Below, piece after piece: positions 32,196 to 41,282 of a stretch of DNA of 54,846 nucleotides. Source of the DNA: Proluteimonas flavola (GTDB lineage: Bacteria > Pseudomonadota > Gammaproteobacteria > Xanthomonadales > Xanthomonadaceae); contig NZ_JAIWPU010000029.1 of the NCBI RefSeq assembly GCF_021191705.1, forward strand, positions 1 through 54,846, given 5' to 3'. Each line of letters begins with the position of its first letter. Position 1 is the stretch's first letter. The notes below the pieces were generated by a model that did no database searches, was not told the origin of the DNA, and worked only from the letters and a program-made list of their open reading frames with translations. The position numbers and the translations under genes were made by a program.

Positions 32196-32506
32196 CAGCC
32201 GGCCAGCCGGGCGTCCAGGTCGAGCATGCGCGAGGCGATGGCCTCGGCGTCGATCTTGTAGCTGCCGGAGGCGATCGACTCGCGCAGCGCCTGCACGCGC
32301 GCCTCGTCGAACGCGGGGCGGGCGGCGACATCGCGCTGCACCGCCTGCAGATTGGCGGCCTCGCCGGTCAGGCGCAGGCTGTCGCCGCCGGCAGCGGCTT
32401 CGATCGCCTTGTCGCGGGGATCGCCGGCGCGGGCGACCTGGGTGCTGGTCACCGGGCTGATGGCTCGGGCGGCCGTAGCGGCGGGTCCTTCGATCTTCTG
32501 GGTCAT
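32195..32506 (-). CDS. flgM: anti-sigma-28 factor FlgM
   Basis: FlgM holds FliA (sigma-28) inactive until the hook-basal body exports it. The 103-residue product has a disordered, polar N-terminus and the C-terminal FliA-binding helices (FDEARVQALRESIASGSYKI; DAEAIASRMLDLDARL), as in the family. A sigma-28-type promoter lies upstream (32550-32576), giving the usual feedback in which FliA drives its own inhibitor. Confidence 0.93.
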   Translation of the reverse strand: MTQKIEGPAATAARAISPVTSTQVARAGDPRDKAIEAAAGGDSLRLTGEAANLQAVQRDVAARPAFDEARVQALRESIASGSYKIDAEAIASRMLDLDARLAG

Positions 32507-32549
32507 GTCGGGGGTCCTGACACGCGGAATCTGATGGGAGTCATGGCCG

Positions 32550-32576
32550 GTATCGGCCGGTGGGGGCCGGGCTTTA
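32550..32576 (-). promoter_or_regulatory. sigma-28 (FliA)-type promoter for flgM-flgN
   Basis: On the minus strand TAAA (32576-32573), a 15-base spacer, and GCCGATAC (32557-32550). The predicted start lies about 36 bases upstream of the flgM ATG. It lies just after the flgA stop, so flgM can be read both from here and by read-through from flgA. Confidence 0.78.
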
Positions 32577-32585
32577 GGGCGGATG

Positions 32586-33275
32586 TCATCGGCCGACGAT
32601 CACGTTGCCGTCCGCGTCCACCGTGCCCTGCACCACCCGGCGCGACGACAGGTTCTCGACACTGACCCGTTCGCTGGCACCGGCGTCGCCCAGCGCCTTG
32701 CCGGCCATCCGTACTTCGATGCCGGACTGGCGCGACACCAGGGCGATGGTATCGCCGCGGCGGACGAGCCGGGGCGCGACCAGGTCGCTGGCGGTCAGCA
32801 CGCTGCCGGCGACCAGGGTCCGGCGGGCACTGCGCCCGACGGCTTCGGTCGGACTGGCGATGGCCGCACCGGCGATCCGTGAGGCGTCGCGCTGCTCGGC
32901 AGTGAAGACATCGGCCGTGATCGTCTCGCCTGAAGCGACGCTGCGCGACAGCACCAGTACGGTCTGGCTGCGGCGCACGCGCACCGGCACGAACAGCCGC
33001 CAGCCGGACGGACAGGCCACCTCGACCGTCGCGGCCGCGGTGCGCCGGGCTTCCAGCGGCTGGGCGCACTGCGGCATGCGCAGCGCCGGGTCCAGGTGGG
33101 CCTCGGCCGCCTCGCCTTCGCCAGAGACCGCCAGCGCCGCGGCGCGGATCGATTCGACCGGCTGGAAGCTCGACGCCGCCACCGTGGAGATCGCGAATGC
33201 CGCCAGCAACGCACACACGGCGGACCGCAGCGCACGGCGGCACCGGGTTGGATGAACGCGGAGCAACGGGGACAT
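32586..33275 (-). CDS. flgA: flagellar basal body P-ring formation protein FlgA
   Basis: FlgA is the periplasmic chaperone for FlgI P-ring assembly. The 229-residue product has a signal peptide (AVCALLAAFAISTVAA) and SAF-type segments (VASGETITADVFT; LVAGSVLTASDLVAPRLVRR; GDTIALVSRQSGIEV). It ends GTVDADGNVIVGR. The ATG at 33275 starts the signal peptide and has GGAAG upstream. A sigma-54-type site lies upstream (33309-33324). It is divergent from cheV. Confidence 0.92.
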   Translation of the reverse strand: MSPLLRVHPTRCRRALRSAVCALLAAFAISTVAASSFQPVESIRAAALAVSGEGEAAEAHLDPALRMPQCAQPLEARRTAAATVEVACPSGWRLFVPVRVRRSQTVLVLSRSVASGETITADVFTAEQRDASRIAGAAIASPTEAVGRSARRTLVAGSVLTASDLVAPRLVRRGDTIALVSRQSGIEVRMAGKALGDAGASERVSVENLSSRRVVQGTVDADGNVIVGR

Positions 33276-33308
33276 GGCGGCTTCCGGCAACGGGATCGCT
33301 GCCTGTGA

Positions 33309-33324
33309 TGCAAATCGCATGCCG
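33309..33324 (-). promoter_or_regulatory. sigma-54 (RpoN)-type promoter for flgA
   Basis: On the minus strand CGGCATGCGATTTGCA keeps the -24 GG and -12 GC at the standard spacing; it differs from TGGCACG-N4-TTGCA at two flexible positions. It is 33 bases upstream of the flgA ATG. Confidence 0.65.
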
Positions 33325-33378
33325 CAAGGGCCGCGGCGCCTGCAGGGCATGCCCGGACGCGGTGCGAGGCCGGGTGCC

Positions 33379-33405
33379 TCAAGTCGCGCGGGCGGACGCC
33401 GATAC
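33379..33405 (+). promoter_or_regulatory. sigma-28 (FliA)-type promoter for cheV
   Basis: TCAA (33379-33382), 15 bases, GCCGATAC (33398-33405). The cheV ATG begins only 8 bases after the -10 element, so the predicted transcript starts at or within about two bases of the start codon. No ribosome site is visible. Confidence 0.7.
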
Positions 33406-33412
33406 CGGCACC

Positions 33413-34369
33413 ATGTCGCAAGATCTGCTCGACCGCATCGACCAGCGCACCCGCCTCGCCGGCCACAACCGCTTGGCGCTGCTGCTGTTCCGTCTCGGGG
33501 GGCGCCAGGTTTTTGGCGTCAACGTCTTCAAGGTGCAGGAAGTGCTGCGCCGGCCGCACCTGTTCCGGGTGCCGGGTCTGCCCGCCCAGTTCGCCGGCGT
33601 GGCCGACGTGCGCGGACGCAGCGTGCCGGTGCTGGACCTGGGGCTTGCGATCGGCCACCCCGAGCGCGGCGACGAGGACCTGCCCGGCTATCTGGTGGTC
33701 ACCGAGTTCAACCGCTCGGTCCAGGGCTTCCTGGTCAGCGAGGTCGAGCGGATCGTCAACATCGCGGTCACCGACATCCAGCCGCCGCCCGACCTCGGCG
33801 CCGACGGCGGCTATCTGACGGCGGTAACGCGTTTCCAGGGCGAACTGATCCAGGTCATCGACGTGGAGAGCGTGCTCGCCGACATCTCGCAGGCGCGGAT
33901 GGACGCCGAGCTGTCGCCCGAATACGCCCTGCCCGAAGGCGCGCCGCCGATGCAGGTGCTGGTGGTCGACGACTCGCGCGTGGCCCGCCAGCAGATCCGC
34001 AGCGTGCTCGACCAGCTGGGTGTCGGCGTGACCCTGCTATCCGACGGACGCCAGGCCCTGGACCACCTGCTGCAACTGCACGCCGCCGGCGAACCGCCAT
34101 CGCAGCGTTACGCCCTGGTGGTGTCGGACATCGAAATGCCGGCGATGGACGGCTACACCCTGACGACGGAAATCCGTCGCCACCCCGGCCTGGCCGACCT
34201 GTTCGTGCTGCTGCACACCTCGCTGTCGGGCGTGTTCAACACCTCGATGGTGCAGAGCGTCGGCGCGGACGCCTTCGTCGCCAAGTACAGCCCGCACGAC
34301 CTGGCCGACGAGGTGCTCAAGCGCCTGCACGAGGTGGCCGAGGCCGCCGGCGGGCAACTGGTCGCCTGA
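33413..34369 (+). CDS. cheV: chemotaxis coupling protein CheV
   Basis: CheV couples receptors to CheA through a CheW-like domain and is tuned by phosphorylation of its receiver domain. The 318-residue product has the CheW-like domain (about 15-165; LALLLFRLGGRQVFGVNVFK, GVADVRGRSVPVLDL) and a receiver domain (about 180-310; VLVVDDSRVARQQ, phospho-Asp in VVSDIEMPAMDG, Lys in AKYSP). The ATG at 33413 gives the family N-terminus MSQDLLDRIDQRT. Extension upstream is not family-like. A FliA promoter element ends 8 bases before the ATG. It is divergent from flgA and separated from flgB by repeats and a sigma-54 promoter. Confidence 0.95.
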   Translation: MSQDLLDRIDQRTRLAGHNRLALLLFRLGGRQVFGVNVFKVQEVLRRPHLFRVPGLPAQFAGVADVRGRSVPVLDLGLAIGHPERGDEDLPGYLVVTEFNRSVQGFLVSEVERIVNIAVTDIQPPPDLGADGGYLTAVTRFQGELIQVIDVESVLADISQARMDAELSPEYALPEGAPPMQVLVVDDSRVARQQIRSVLDQLGVGVTLLSDGRQALDHLLQLHAAGEPPSQRYALVVSDIEMPAMDGYTLTTEIRRHPGLADLFVLLHTSLSGVFNTSMVQSVGADAFVAKYSPHDLADEVLKRLHEVAEAAGGQLVA

Positions 34370-34402
34370 CGGCCCGTTTCTCGCAGACCCCGGACCCCAC
34401 TG

Positions 34403-34575
<173 letters not shown>

Positions 34576-34754
34576 GATGTGCAGGCGTGTTCCTCACCTG
34601 CATGCTGGTAGGCCGCGCTGCGGGCGGAGGCTACCGCCGCGCTGACCGCTGGCCTCGGTGTGCGCGGCATCCAGGTCGCGGGCGCGCTCGCGCGCGATTG
34701 AGCACTTCTCGCACCCCCATCGAGCGCCAGCGAAGACCGCCCCCCGCCGCGTTC

Positions 34755-34770
34755 TGGCACGCCGCTTGCA
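34755..34770 (+). promoter_or_regulatory. sigma-54 (RpoN)-type promoter for flgB
   Basis: TGGCACGCCGCTTGCA matches the TGGCACG-N4-TTGCA consensus exactly, with -24 GG and -12 GC. It is 33 bases upstream of the flgB ATG, the same distance as at flgA. Confidence 0.88.
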
Positions 34771-34803
34771 CCTGCCCCGGCACAGGTCCGCCGGAGGCGT
34801 CCG

Positions 34804-35211
34804 ATGTCCAATCCGATTTCGTCCTATCTGGGCTTCCAGCTCGATGCGCTGCCGTTGCGCGAGCAGCGCATGAAGCTCATCGCCAGCAATCTGGCCAACG
34901 CCGATACGCCCGGCTACCAGGCGCGCGATCTGGACTTCAACGCCGCCCTGGCCAACGCCGCGCGGGTGCGCGAAACCGGCACGGCGCCGGCCCGCGAACT
35001 GCAGTCCAACCACATTCCACTCCCGGGCGACGACGGATTGAACCCGTTCTCCGTCGCCCGCATCGCCGCGCAGGCCAGCCTGGACGGCAATTCGGTCGAT
35101 CCGGACGCCGAACGCGCCGCGTACGGCCGCGCGGCGCTGGAGTACCGCGCCTCGCTGAGCTTCCTCGAGTCGAAGGTCCGCACCCTCCTGACCGCCATCA
35201 CGGGACAGTAA
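34804..35211 (+). CDS. flgB: flagellar basal body rod protein FlgB
   Basis: FlgB is a proximal rod subunit. The 135-residue product has the usual length and the rod signature LIASNLANADTPGYQARDLD. The C-terminal helix YRASLSFLESKVRTLLTAI is typical. GGAGG-type sequence lies just before the ATG. It is the first gene of the flgBCDE operon behind a sigma-54 site. Confidence 0.96.
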   Translation: MSNPISSYLGFQLDALPLREQRMKLIASNLANADTPGYQARDLDFNAALANAARVRETGTAPARELQSNHIPLPGDDGLNPFSVARIAAQASLDGNSVDPDAERAAYGRAALEYRASLSFLESKVRTLLTAITGQ

Positions 35212-35214
35212 TCC

Positions 35215-35622
35215 ATGAGCAACCTGCCGATCTTCGATGTCGCCGGCTCCGCCCTCCAGGCGCAATCGGTGCGCCTGAGCACGCTGGCCAGCAACCTGGC
35301 CAATGCCGATTCGGTCGCCGGCTCGCCGGAGCAGGTCTACAGGCCGCTCGAACCGGTGTTCCGCGCGACCGCGCACGCCAGCGATCCGGCGCTCACCAAC
35401 GTCCAGGTGGCCGGCATCGTCGAGCGCGACACGCCGCCGATCCAGCGCTACGAACCCGGCCATCCGCTGGCCGACGAGCAGGGCTACGTGTATTCCCCCG
35501 ACGTCGATCCGGTGTCGCAGATGGTCAACATGATCTCCGCCTCGCGCAGTTACCAGGCCGGCGTGGAGATGCTCAACACCGCCAAGGAACTGGCGGTGGC
35601 CACCCTCAGCATGGGCCGCTGA
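35215..35622 (+). CDS. flgC: flagellar basal body rod protein FlgC
   Basis: FlgC is a proximal rod subunit. The 135-residue product has the signature STLASNLANADSVAGSPEQV and the C-terminal PVSQMVNMISASRSYQAGVE segment, both characteristic. It begins 3 bases after flgB. Confidence 0.96.
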   Translation: MSNLPIFDVAGSALQAQSVRLSTLASNLANADSVAGSPEQVYRPLEPVFRATAHASDPALTNVQVAGIVERDTPPIQRYEPGHPLADEQGYVYSPDVDPVSQMVNMISASRSYQAGVEMLNTAKELAVATLSMGR

Positions 35623-35648
35623 GCCCGCGCACCGACACGAGCCACCCG

Positions 35649-36320
35649 ATGAGCACCATCGCCAACGACGTCTACAGCAGCCTCGGCCTGGCCGGCACTG
35701 CGCAATCCGCGTCCGGCAACAACGCCGAGTCGCTGGGCCAGGCCGATTTCCTGCGCCTGATGACCGAGCAGCTGAAGCACCAGGACCCGCTCAATCCGAT
35801 GGAGAACAGCGCCTTCCTCGGCCAGCTGGCGCAGTTTTCCACCGTGCAGGGCATCCAGAGCCTCAATGCCTCGGTCGAGGGGTTCGCCGGCGCCATGGCC
35901 AGCGACCAGTTACTGCGCGGCGCGACGATGGTCGGCCGCGAGGTGCTGCTGCCCTCGTCCAGGGTGGCGCTGCCGGCCGAAGGCAGCACCAGCGGCATCG
36001 TCGCCGCGCCGGCGCCGGGCCTGGTGACCATCGAGGTCACCGACGCCAACGGCCAGCCGGTGCGCCAGTTCACCGTCGCCGCGAATGCCGCGGGCGAAGT
36101 CCCCTTCGCCTGGGACGGCACCGACGCCGCCGGCCAGCGCCTGCCGGAAGGCGCCTACGGCATCACCGCGAAGCACGTCACCGAAGCCGGCGCCACGACC
36201 AGCCTGAGCACCTATGTGCGCGGCAAGGTCGAAAGCGTCTCGGTGGGCACCGACGGGCTCTATCTCGACATCGAAGGCCTCGGCACCGCGCCGCTCGGCC
36301 ACGTGCTGCGCGTCGGCTGA
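35649..36320 (+). CDS. flgD: flagellar hook assembly protein FlgD
   Basis: FlgD is the hook cap that guides FlgE polymerisation and is lost afterwards. The 223-residue product has the N-terminal FLRLMTEQLKHQDPLNPMEN and AQFSTVQGIQSLN, then the C-terminal Ig/tudor-like domain (VTIEVTDANGQPVRQF, FAWDGTDAAGQRLPEGAY). The ATG at 35649 gives the family N-terminus. It lies 26 bases after flgC. Confidence 0.95.
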   Translation: MSTIANDVYSSLGLAGTAQSASGNNAESLGQADFLRLMTEQLKHQDPLNPMENSAFLGQLAQFSTVQGIQSLNASVEGFAGAMASDQLLRGATMVGREVLLPSSRVALPAEGSTSGIVAAPAPGLVTIEVTDANGQPVRQFTVAANAAGEVPFAWDGTDAAGQRLPEGAYGITAKHVTEAGATTSLSTYVRGKVESVSVGTDGLYLDIEGLGTAPLGHVLRVG

Positions 36321-36369
36321 CGCGTCCCGCCTTTCCCGTTTTCCCGCGCACGACCACACGGAGTCCGCC

Positions 36370-37593
36370 ATGAGCTTCAACACCTCGCTGTCCGGCATCA
36401 ACGCGGCCAACGCCAATCTCAACGTCACCGCGAACAACATCGCCAACGTCAACACGACCGGCTTCAAGGAGTCGCGCGCCGAGTTCGCCGACCTGTTCTC
36501 CAACAGCGCCTACGGCCTGTCGCGCAACGCGATCGGCTCGGGCGTGAAGCTGAGCAACGTCGCCCAGCAGTTCTCGCAGGGCAACATCGATCCCACCGGG
36601 CGCAGCCTGGACATGGCGATCGACGGCGAAGGCTTCTTCACCCTGAGCAAGAACGGCGCGCGCACCTTCAGCCGCGCCGGCAACTTCCAGACCGACGCCC
36701 AGGGCTTCGTCGGCACCCCCGACGGCGCGCGACTGCAGGTCTATCCGCCGCGCACCAATGCGGACGGCTTCGACGTCGGCCGGGTGACCGACCTGCAACT
36801 GCTGACCACCGACAGCCCGCCGCAGGCCAGCAGCCTGGTCAACCTGATGTTCACCCTGCCCGGCAATGCGTCGCCGCCGACGATGGCGACCTTCGATCCG
36901 ACCGAGCCCAACAGCTACAACCACTCCACCGGCGGCATCACGGTGTTCGATTCGCTCGGGGTAGGCCACGTGCAGACTTCGTACCTGGTCAAGACCGCCA
37001 ATCCGAACGAGTGGCAGATGCACAGCTACGTCGACGGCAGCAGCGTCGGCGACCCGGTGACGCTGCAATTCTCCGACAGTGGCGCCCTGCTCTCGCCGAC
37101 CGACGGCCGCATCGCACTGGATCCGTTTACCCCGTCAAATGGCGCGGGCGTGCTGGAACTCAGCCTCGACCTCACCGGCTCCACCCAGTACGGCTCGGCG
37201 TTCCAACTGCGTGACAGCCGCCAGGACGGCTACGCGGCGGGCAAGCTCAACGAGATCAGCATCTCGGCCGAAGGCGTGGTGTTCGCGCGCTATTCCAACG
37301 GCGCCGACCAGCCACTGGGCCAGATCGCACTGACCACGTTCGTCAATCCACAGGGCCTGCAGCCGCAGGGCAACAACATGTGGGCCGAGACCTACGGCTC
37401 GGGCGCCGGCCGCACCGGTGCGCCGGACAGCTCGGACTTCGGCCAGATCCAGGCCGGCGCGCTGGAATCGTCGACGGTCGACCTGACCGAACAACTGGTC
37501 AGCATGATCGTCGCGCAGCGCAACTTCCAGGCCAACGCGCAGATGATCTCGACCCAGGACCAGGTGACGCAAACCGTCATCAACATTCGTTGA
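36370..37593 (+). CDS. flgE: flagellar hook protein FlgE
   Basis: FlgE forms the hook. The 407-residue product has the D0 signature INAANANLNVTANNIANVNT near the N-terminus and the paired C-terminal LVSMIVAQRNFQANAQMIST. The middle (about 150-290) is the surface-exposed domain. The ATG at 36370 follows an ACGGAG ribosome site. Last gene of flgBCDE; a long inverted repeat follows. Confidence 0.96.
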   Translation: MSFNTSLSGINAANANLNVTANNIANVNTTGFKESRAEFADLFSNSAYGLSRNAIGSGVKLSNVAQQFSQGNIDPTGRSLDMAIDGEGFFTLSKNGARTFSRAGNFQTDAQGFVGTPDGARLQVYPPRTNADGFDVGRVTDLQLLTTDSPPQASSLVNLMFTLPGNASPPTMATFDPTEPNSYNHSTGGITVFDSLGVGHVQTSYLVKTANPNEWQMHSYVDGSSVGDPVTLQFSDSGALLSPTDGRIALDPFTPSNGAGVLELSLDLTGSTQYGSAFQLRDSRQDGYAAGKLNEISISAEGVVFARYSNGADQPLGQIALTTFVNPQGLQPQGNNMWAETYGSGAGRTGAPDSSDFGQIQAGALESSTVDLTEQLVSMIVAQRNFQANAQMISTQDQVTQTVINIR

Positions 37594-37600
37594 TGACGGC

Positions 37601-37705
37601 GGGATTCGGGATTGGGGATTGGGGATTCGGACTCGCATCCCCGCCCGCTCGCGCCTGATCCAGCTCTTCCCAATCCCCAATCCCCAATCCCGAATCCCCA
37701 ATCCC
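37601..37705. repeat. GGGATT-rich inverted repeat between flgE and flgF
   Basis: The left arm repeats GGGATTCGGGATTGGGGATT. The right arm is its near complement (AATCCCCAATCCCCAATCCC). About 45 bases separate them. It fills the whole 117-base gap up to 5 bases before the flgF start codon. Confidence 0.8.
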
Positions 37706-37710
37706 TGCCC

Positions 37711-38460
37711 ATGGACAAAGCCCTCTACGTCGCGATGACCGGCGCCCGCGCCACGCTGCAGGCGCAGGGCACGGTGTCGCACAACCTCGCCAACGCGGAC
37801 ACCGCGGGATTCAAGGCGGCGCTGGCCAATACCCAGGCCTACCGCGTCCCCGGCGGGACGCATGCCTCGCGCATCGACGCGATGCACGTCGACCAGGGCT
37901 TCAACAGCCGCATGGGCGCCCAGCGCGTCACCGGCAATCCACTCGATGTCTCGCTGCGGCCCGACCGCTGGCTGGCGGTGCAGTCGCCGGACGGCGGCGA
38001 GGCCTACACCCGCGCCGGAAACCTGTCGCTGACCCCGAACGGCCAGTTGGTCACCAGCAGCGGCCATCCGCTGGTCGACGACAACGGCATGCCGTTCGCG
38101 CTGCCGCCGCACCAGGCCCTGGACATCGGCCATGACGGCACGGTGTCGATCGTGCCGCTGGGCGAAGGCCCCCAGACGATAGCCGTGCTCGGCCGGCTGC
38201 GCGTGGTCGACGCCACGCCGGACCGGCTGGCGCGCGGCCTCGACGGCCTGATGCGCAACACCGATCCGCAGCGTCCGCTGGCCCAGGCCCCCGGCGAGGT
38301 CATGACCACCGGCGCGCTGGAGACCAGCAACGTCGACGCCGCCGGCGCCCTCGTCCAGATGATCCAGCTGCAGCGCCAGTTCGAGATGCAGGTCAAGCTG
38401 ATCCAGCGTGGCGACGACAACGCCCAGGCGGCGAACAGCCTGCTGCGGCTGGGGGGCTGA
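37711..38460 (+). CDS. flgF: flagellar basal body rod protein FlgF
   Basis: FlgF is a proximal rod protein. The 249-residue product has the N-terminal ATLQAQGTVSHNLANADTAG, the middle YTRAGNLSLTPNGQLVTSSG and the C-terminal AGALVQMIQLQRQFEMQVKL. The start codon is preceded by repeat sequence (CCCTGCCC) with no clear ribosome site, so its translation may be weak or coupled to upstream structure. Confidence 0.95.
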   Translation: MDKALYVAMTGARATLQAQGTVSHNLANADTAGFKAALANTQAYRVPGGTHASRIDAMHVDQGFNSRMGAQRVTGNPLDVSLRPDRWLAVQSPDGGEAYTRAGNLSLTPNGQLVTSSGHPLVDDNGMPFALPPHQALDIGHDGTVSIVPLGEGPQTIAVLGRLRVVDATPDRLARGLDGLMRNTDPQRPLAQAPGEVMTTGALETSNVDAAGALVQMIQLQRQFEMQVKLIQRGDDNAQAANSLLRLGG

Positions 38461-38466
38461 TCCGTT

Positions 38467-38576
38467 CGTGATTGGTGATTCGTAATTCGTGATTCGACGA
38501 AGCGGCCCGCGCGACGCACGTTCCGGCACGCGGCCAACCGCTTTTTCAAATCACGAATCACCAATCACGAATCACC
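38467..38576. repeat. GATTCGTGATT-rich inverted repeat between flgF and flgG
   Basis: The left arm CGTGATTGGTGATTCGTAAT continues to TTCGTGATTCG; the right arm TCACGAATCACCAATCACGA is its near complement. About 50 bases separate them. It ends 10 bases before the sigma-54 element of flgG. Confidence 0.8.
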
Positions 38577-38586
38577 AGCTCCCCAC

Positions 38587-38602
38587 TGGCACACCGATTG
38601 CA
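38587..38602 (+). promoter_or_regulatory. sigma-54 (RpoN)-type promoter for flgG
   Basis: TGGCACACCGATTGCA keeps the -24 GG and -12 GC with correct spacing and one deviation from consensus. It is 47 bases upstream of flgG, the first gene of the flgGHIJKL block. Confidence 0.82.
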
Positions 38603-38649
38603 TCAACCCAGGCGACGGCGCGGCTCGCGCCCGGACCGAGGACCAACCG

Positions 38650-39435
38650 ATGAACCAGGCTCTGTGGGTGGCGAAGACCGGACTGGATGCGCAGCAGACG
38701 CGCATGTCGGTCGTGTCCAACAACCTCGCCAACACCAACACCACCGGTTTCAAGCGCGACCGGGCGAATTTCGAGGACCTGCTGTACCAGCAGGTGCGTC
38801 AGCCGGGCGGCGCGAGTTCCGCGCAGACCCAGCTGCCGACCGGCCTGCAGCTGGGCACCGGCGTGCGCGTGGTCTCGACCTCGAAGGACTTCCAGCAGGG
38901 CAACCCGCAGCAGACCGGCCGCGCGCTCGACGTCATGGTCAACGGCCGCGGCTTCTTCGAAGTGCTGATGCCCGACGGCACGTCGGCCTACACCCGCGAC
39001 GGCAGCTTCCAGATCAACGCCCAGGGCGAACTGGTCACCAGCAGCGGCTTCCCGGTACAGCCCGGCATCCAGGTGCCCGAGGGCGCGCAGTCGATGACCA
39101 TCGGCCAGGACGGCACGATCAGCATGCAGATGTCGGGCGAGGGGGCCGGCATCGAGATCGGTTCCCTGACCGTCACCGACTTCATCAATCCCGCCGGCCT
39201 GCAGGCGCGTGGCGAGAACCTGTACCTGGAAACCACGGCCTCCGGGCCCGCGCAGAACGGCACGCCCGGTCTCAACGGCCTCGGCATGATCGAGCAGGGC
39301 TCGCTGGAAGGCAGCAACGTCAACGTGGTCGAGGAGCTGGTCAGCATGATCGAGACCCAGCGCGCCTACGAGATGAACGCCAAGGCGATCTCGACCACCG
39401 ACTCGATGCTCGGCTACCTCAACAACAACGTCTGA
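38650..39435 (+). CDS. flgG: flagellar basal body rod protein FlgG
   Basis: FlgG forms the distal rod. The 261-residue product is the standard length, with MNQALWVAKTGLDAQQTRMS, VVSNNLANTNTTGFKRDRAN near the N-terminus and VVEELVSMIETQRAYEMNAK at the C-terminus. It is preceded by its own sigma-54-type promoter. Confidence 0.97.
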   Translation: MNQALWVAKTGLDAQQTRMSVVSNNLANTNTTGFKRDRANFEDLLYQQVRQPGGASSAQTQLPTGLQLGTGVRVVSTSKDFQQGNPQQTGRALDVMVNGRGFFEVLMPDGTSAYTRDGSFQINAQGELVTSSGFPVQPGIQVPEGAQSMTIGQDGTISMQMSGEGAGIEIGSLTVTDFINPAGLQARGENLYLETTASGPAQNGTPGLNGLGMIEQGSLEGSNVNVVEELVSMIETQRAYEMNAKAISTTDSMLGYLNNNV

Positions 39436-39443
39436 GCACCGCG

Positions 39444-40139
39444 ATGATCCGTGCCCACTCCTTCCGCCGCGTCGCCGTGCTGGCCCTGCCCGCCCTGCTG
39501 GGCGGCTGCGTCGTCGCCGGCGACGTGCGTCCCTACCCGCCGATGGCGCCGATCCAGCCGGTCATCGCCGCGCCCGCCTACGCCACGCCCGGTGCGATCT
39601 ACCAGGCCGGCGGCGGCAGCGGCCTGTCGCTGTTCGCCGACAAGCGCGCGCGAGACGTCGGTGATCTGCTGACGATCCAGCTGATCGAGAACACCACCGC
39701 GCAGACCAATGCCAGCACCCAGGTCGGCAAGGAAAGCAGCCTCGACATCAGCGCGCCCAGCATCTTCGGCGCACCGGTCACGCTCAACGGCCGCGACGTG
39801 CTGAGCACATCGGCCAGCGGCAGCCGCGATTTCGATGCCAGCGGCCGCAGCGCCCAGAGCAACCGTCTGCAGGGCAACGTGACCGTGACCGTGGTCCAGC
39901 GCCTGCCCAACGGCAACCTGGTCATCGAAGGCAGCAAGAACATCCGCCTCAACCAGGGCAACGAACTGGTGCAGGTGCAGGGCATCGTACGCCCGGCCGA
40001 CATCGGCCCGGACAACAGCGTGCTGTCGAGTCGGGTGGGCGATGCGCGCATCGTCTACGGTGGCCGCGGCGCGATCGCGCAATCCAACGCGATGGGCTGG
40101 CTCGGCCGGTTCTTCCATTCGCGCCTCTCTCCCTACTGA
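39444..40139 (+). CDS. flgH: flagellar L-ring lipoprotein FlgH
   Basis: FlgH forms the outer-membrane L ring. The 231-residue product has a lipoprotein signal with lipobox LLGGC, then the FlgH core [36 protein letters not shown] and the C-terminal [19 protein letters not shown]. It starts 8 bases after flgG. Confidence 0.96.
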   Translation: MIRAHSFRRVAVLALPALLGGCVVAGDVRPYPPMAPIQPVIAAPAYATPGAIYQAGGGSGLSLFADKRARDVGDLLTIQLIENTTAQTNASTQVGKESSLDISAPSIFGAPVTLNGRDVLSTSASGSRDFDASGRSAQSNRLQGNVTVTVVQRLPNGNLVIEGSKNIRLNQGNELVQVQGIVRPADIGPDNSVLSSRVGDARIVYGGRGAIAQSNAMGWLGRFFHSRLSPY

Positions 40140-40159
40140 GTTCCCACCAGGCCACCGCC

Positions 40160-41281
40160 ATGCTGCGTACCTCCCTGCTCCGCCTGATGCCGCTCGCCCT
40201 GCTGGCCGTCGCCACGCTGGCCGCGCCCGTGCACGCGCAGGAGCGCATCAAGGATCTCGCCACCGTCGGCGGCGTGCGCGGCAACGCGCTGGTCGGTTAC
40301 GGGCTGGTGGTCGGCCTCGACGGCAGCGGCGACCGCACCAGCCAGTCGCCGTTCACCGTGCAGAGCCTGCGCAACATGCTCAACGAACTGGGCGTCACGG
40401 TGCCGGCCAACGTCAATCCGCAGCTCAAGAACGTGGCCGCCGTGGCGATCCACGCCGAGCTGCCGCCGTTCGCCAAGCCCGGCCAGACGATCGACATCAC
40501 CGTGTCGTCGATCGCCAACGCGGTCTCGCTGCGCGGCGGCACCCTGCTGATGGCGCCGCTCAAGGGCGCCGACGGCCAGGTCTATGCGGTCGGCCAGGGC
40601 AGCCTGGTGGTCGGCGGTTTCGGCGCGCAGGGCAGCGACGGCTCGCGGATGTCGGTCAACGTGCCCAGCGTGGGCCGCATTCCCAACGGCGCGATGGTCG
40701 AACGCGCGGTCGACGCCGGCTTCGGCGACGGCGGCGAGCTGACCCTCAACCTCAACCGCGGCGACTTCAGCACGATCTCGAACATGGTGGCCGCGCTCGA
40801 CGCACGCTTCGGTCCCGGCACCGCGCGTGCGGTCGACGGCGTGACCGTTGCGGTGCGCGCGCCATTCGATCCGGGCGCGCGGATCGGTTTCCTTGCAGAG
40901 GTGGAGAACGTGCAGCTCTCGCCCGGCGCCGCGCCCGCCAAGGTCATCGTCAATTCGCGCACCGGCACCGTGGTCATGGGCGCGCTGGTCAAGGTGATGC
41001 CCGCGGCCATCGCGCACGGCTCGCTCAGCGTGACCATCACCGAGAGCCTGGGCGTGAGCCAGCCCGAGCCCTTCGGCCGCGGCAGCACCGTGGTCACGCC
41101 GCAGTCCGACATCTCGGTGAACCAGGACGGCAGCCGCATGTTCAAGTTCGCCGGCGGTACGTCGCTGGACGAGATCGTACGCGCGGTGAACGCCGTCGGT
41201 GCCGCACCGGGCGACCTGATCGCGATCCTCGAAGCGCTCAAGCAGGCCGGTGCGCTGCGCGCGGAGCTCGAGGTGATCTGA
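40160..41281 (+). CDS. flgI: flagellar P-ring protein FlgI
   Basis: FlgI forms the periplasmic P ring around the rod, assembled with FlgA. The 373-residue product has a signal peptide ([18 protein letters not shown]), then [32 protein letters not shown], and [20 protein letters not shown]. It ends with [20 protein letters not shown], all typical. Confidence 0.97.
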   Translation: MLRTSLLRLMPLALLAVATLAAPVHAQERIKDLATVGGVRGNALVGYGLVVGLDGSGDRTSQSPFTVQSLRNMLNELGVTVPANVNPQLKNVAAVAIHAELPPFAKPGQTIDITVSSIANAVSLRGGTLLMAPLKGADGQVYAVGQGSLVVGGFGAQGSDGSRMSVNVPSVGRIPNGAMVERAVDAGFGDGGELTLNLNRGDFSTISNMVAALDARFGPGTARAVDGVTVAVRAPFDPGARIGFLAEVENVQLSPGAAPAKVIVNSRTGTVVMGALVKVMPAAIAHGSLSVTITESLGVSQPEPFGRGSTVVTPQSDISVNQDGSRMFKFAGGTSLDEIVRAVNAVGAAPGDLIAILEALKQAGALRAELEVI

Positions 41282-41282
41282 C

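Noticed and set aside
34897..34904. GCCGATAC in flgB as a promoter
   Set aside because: It encodes the conserved NADTPGY motif and has no -35 element.
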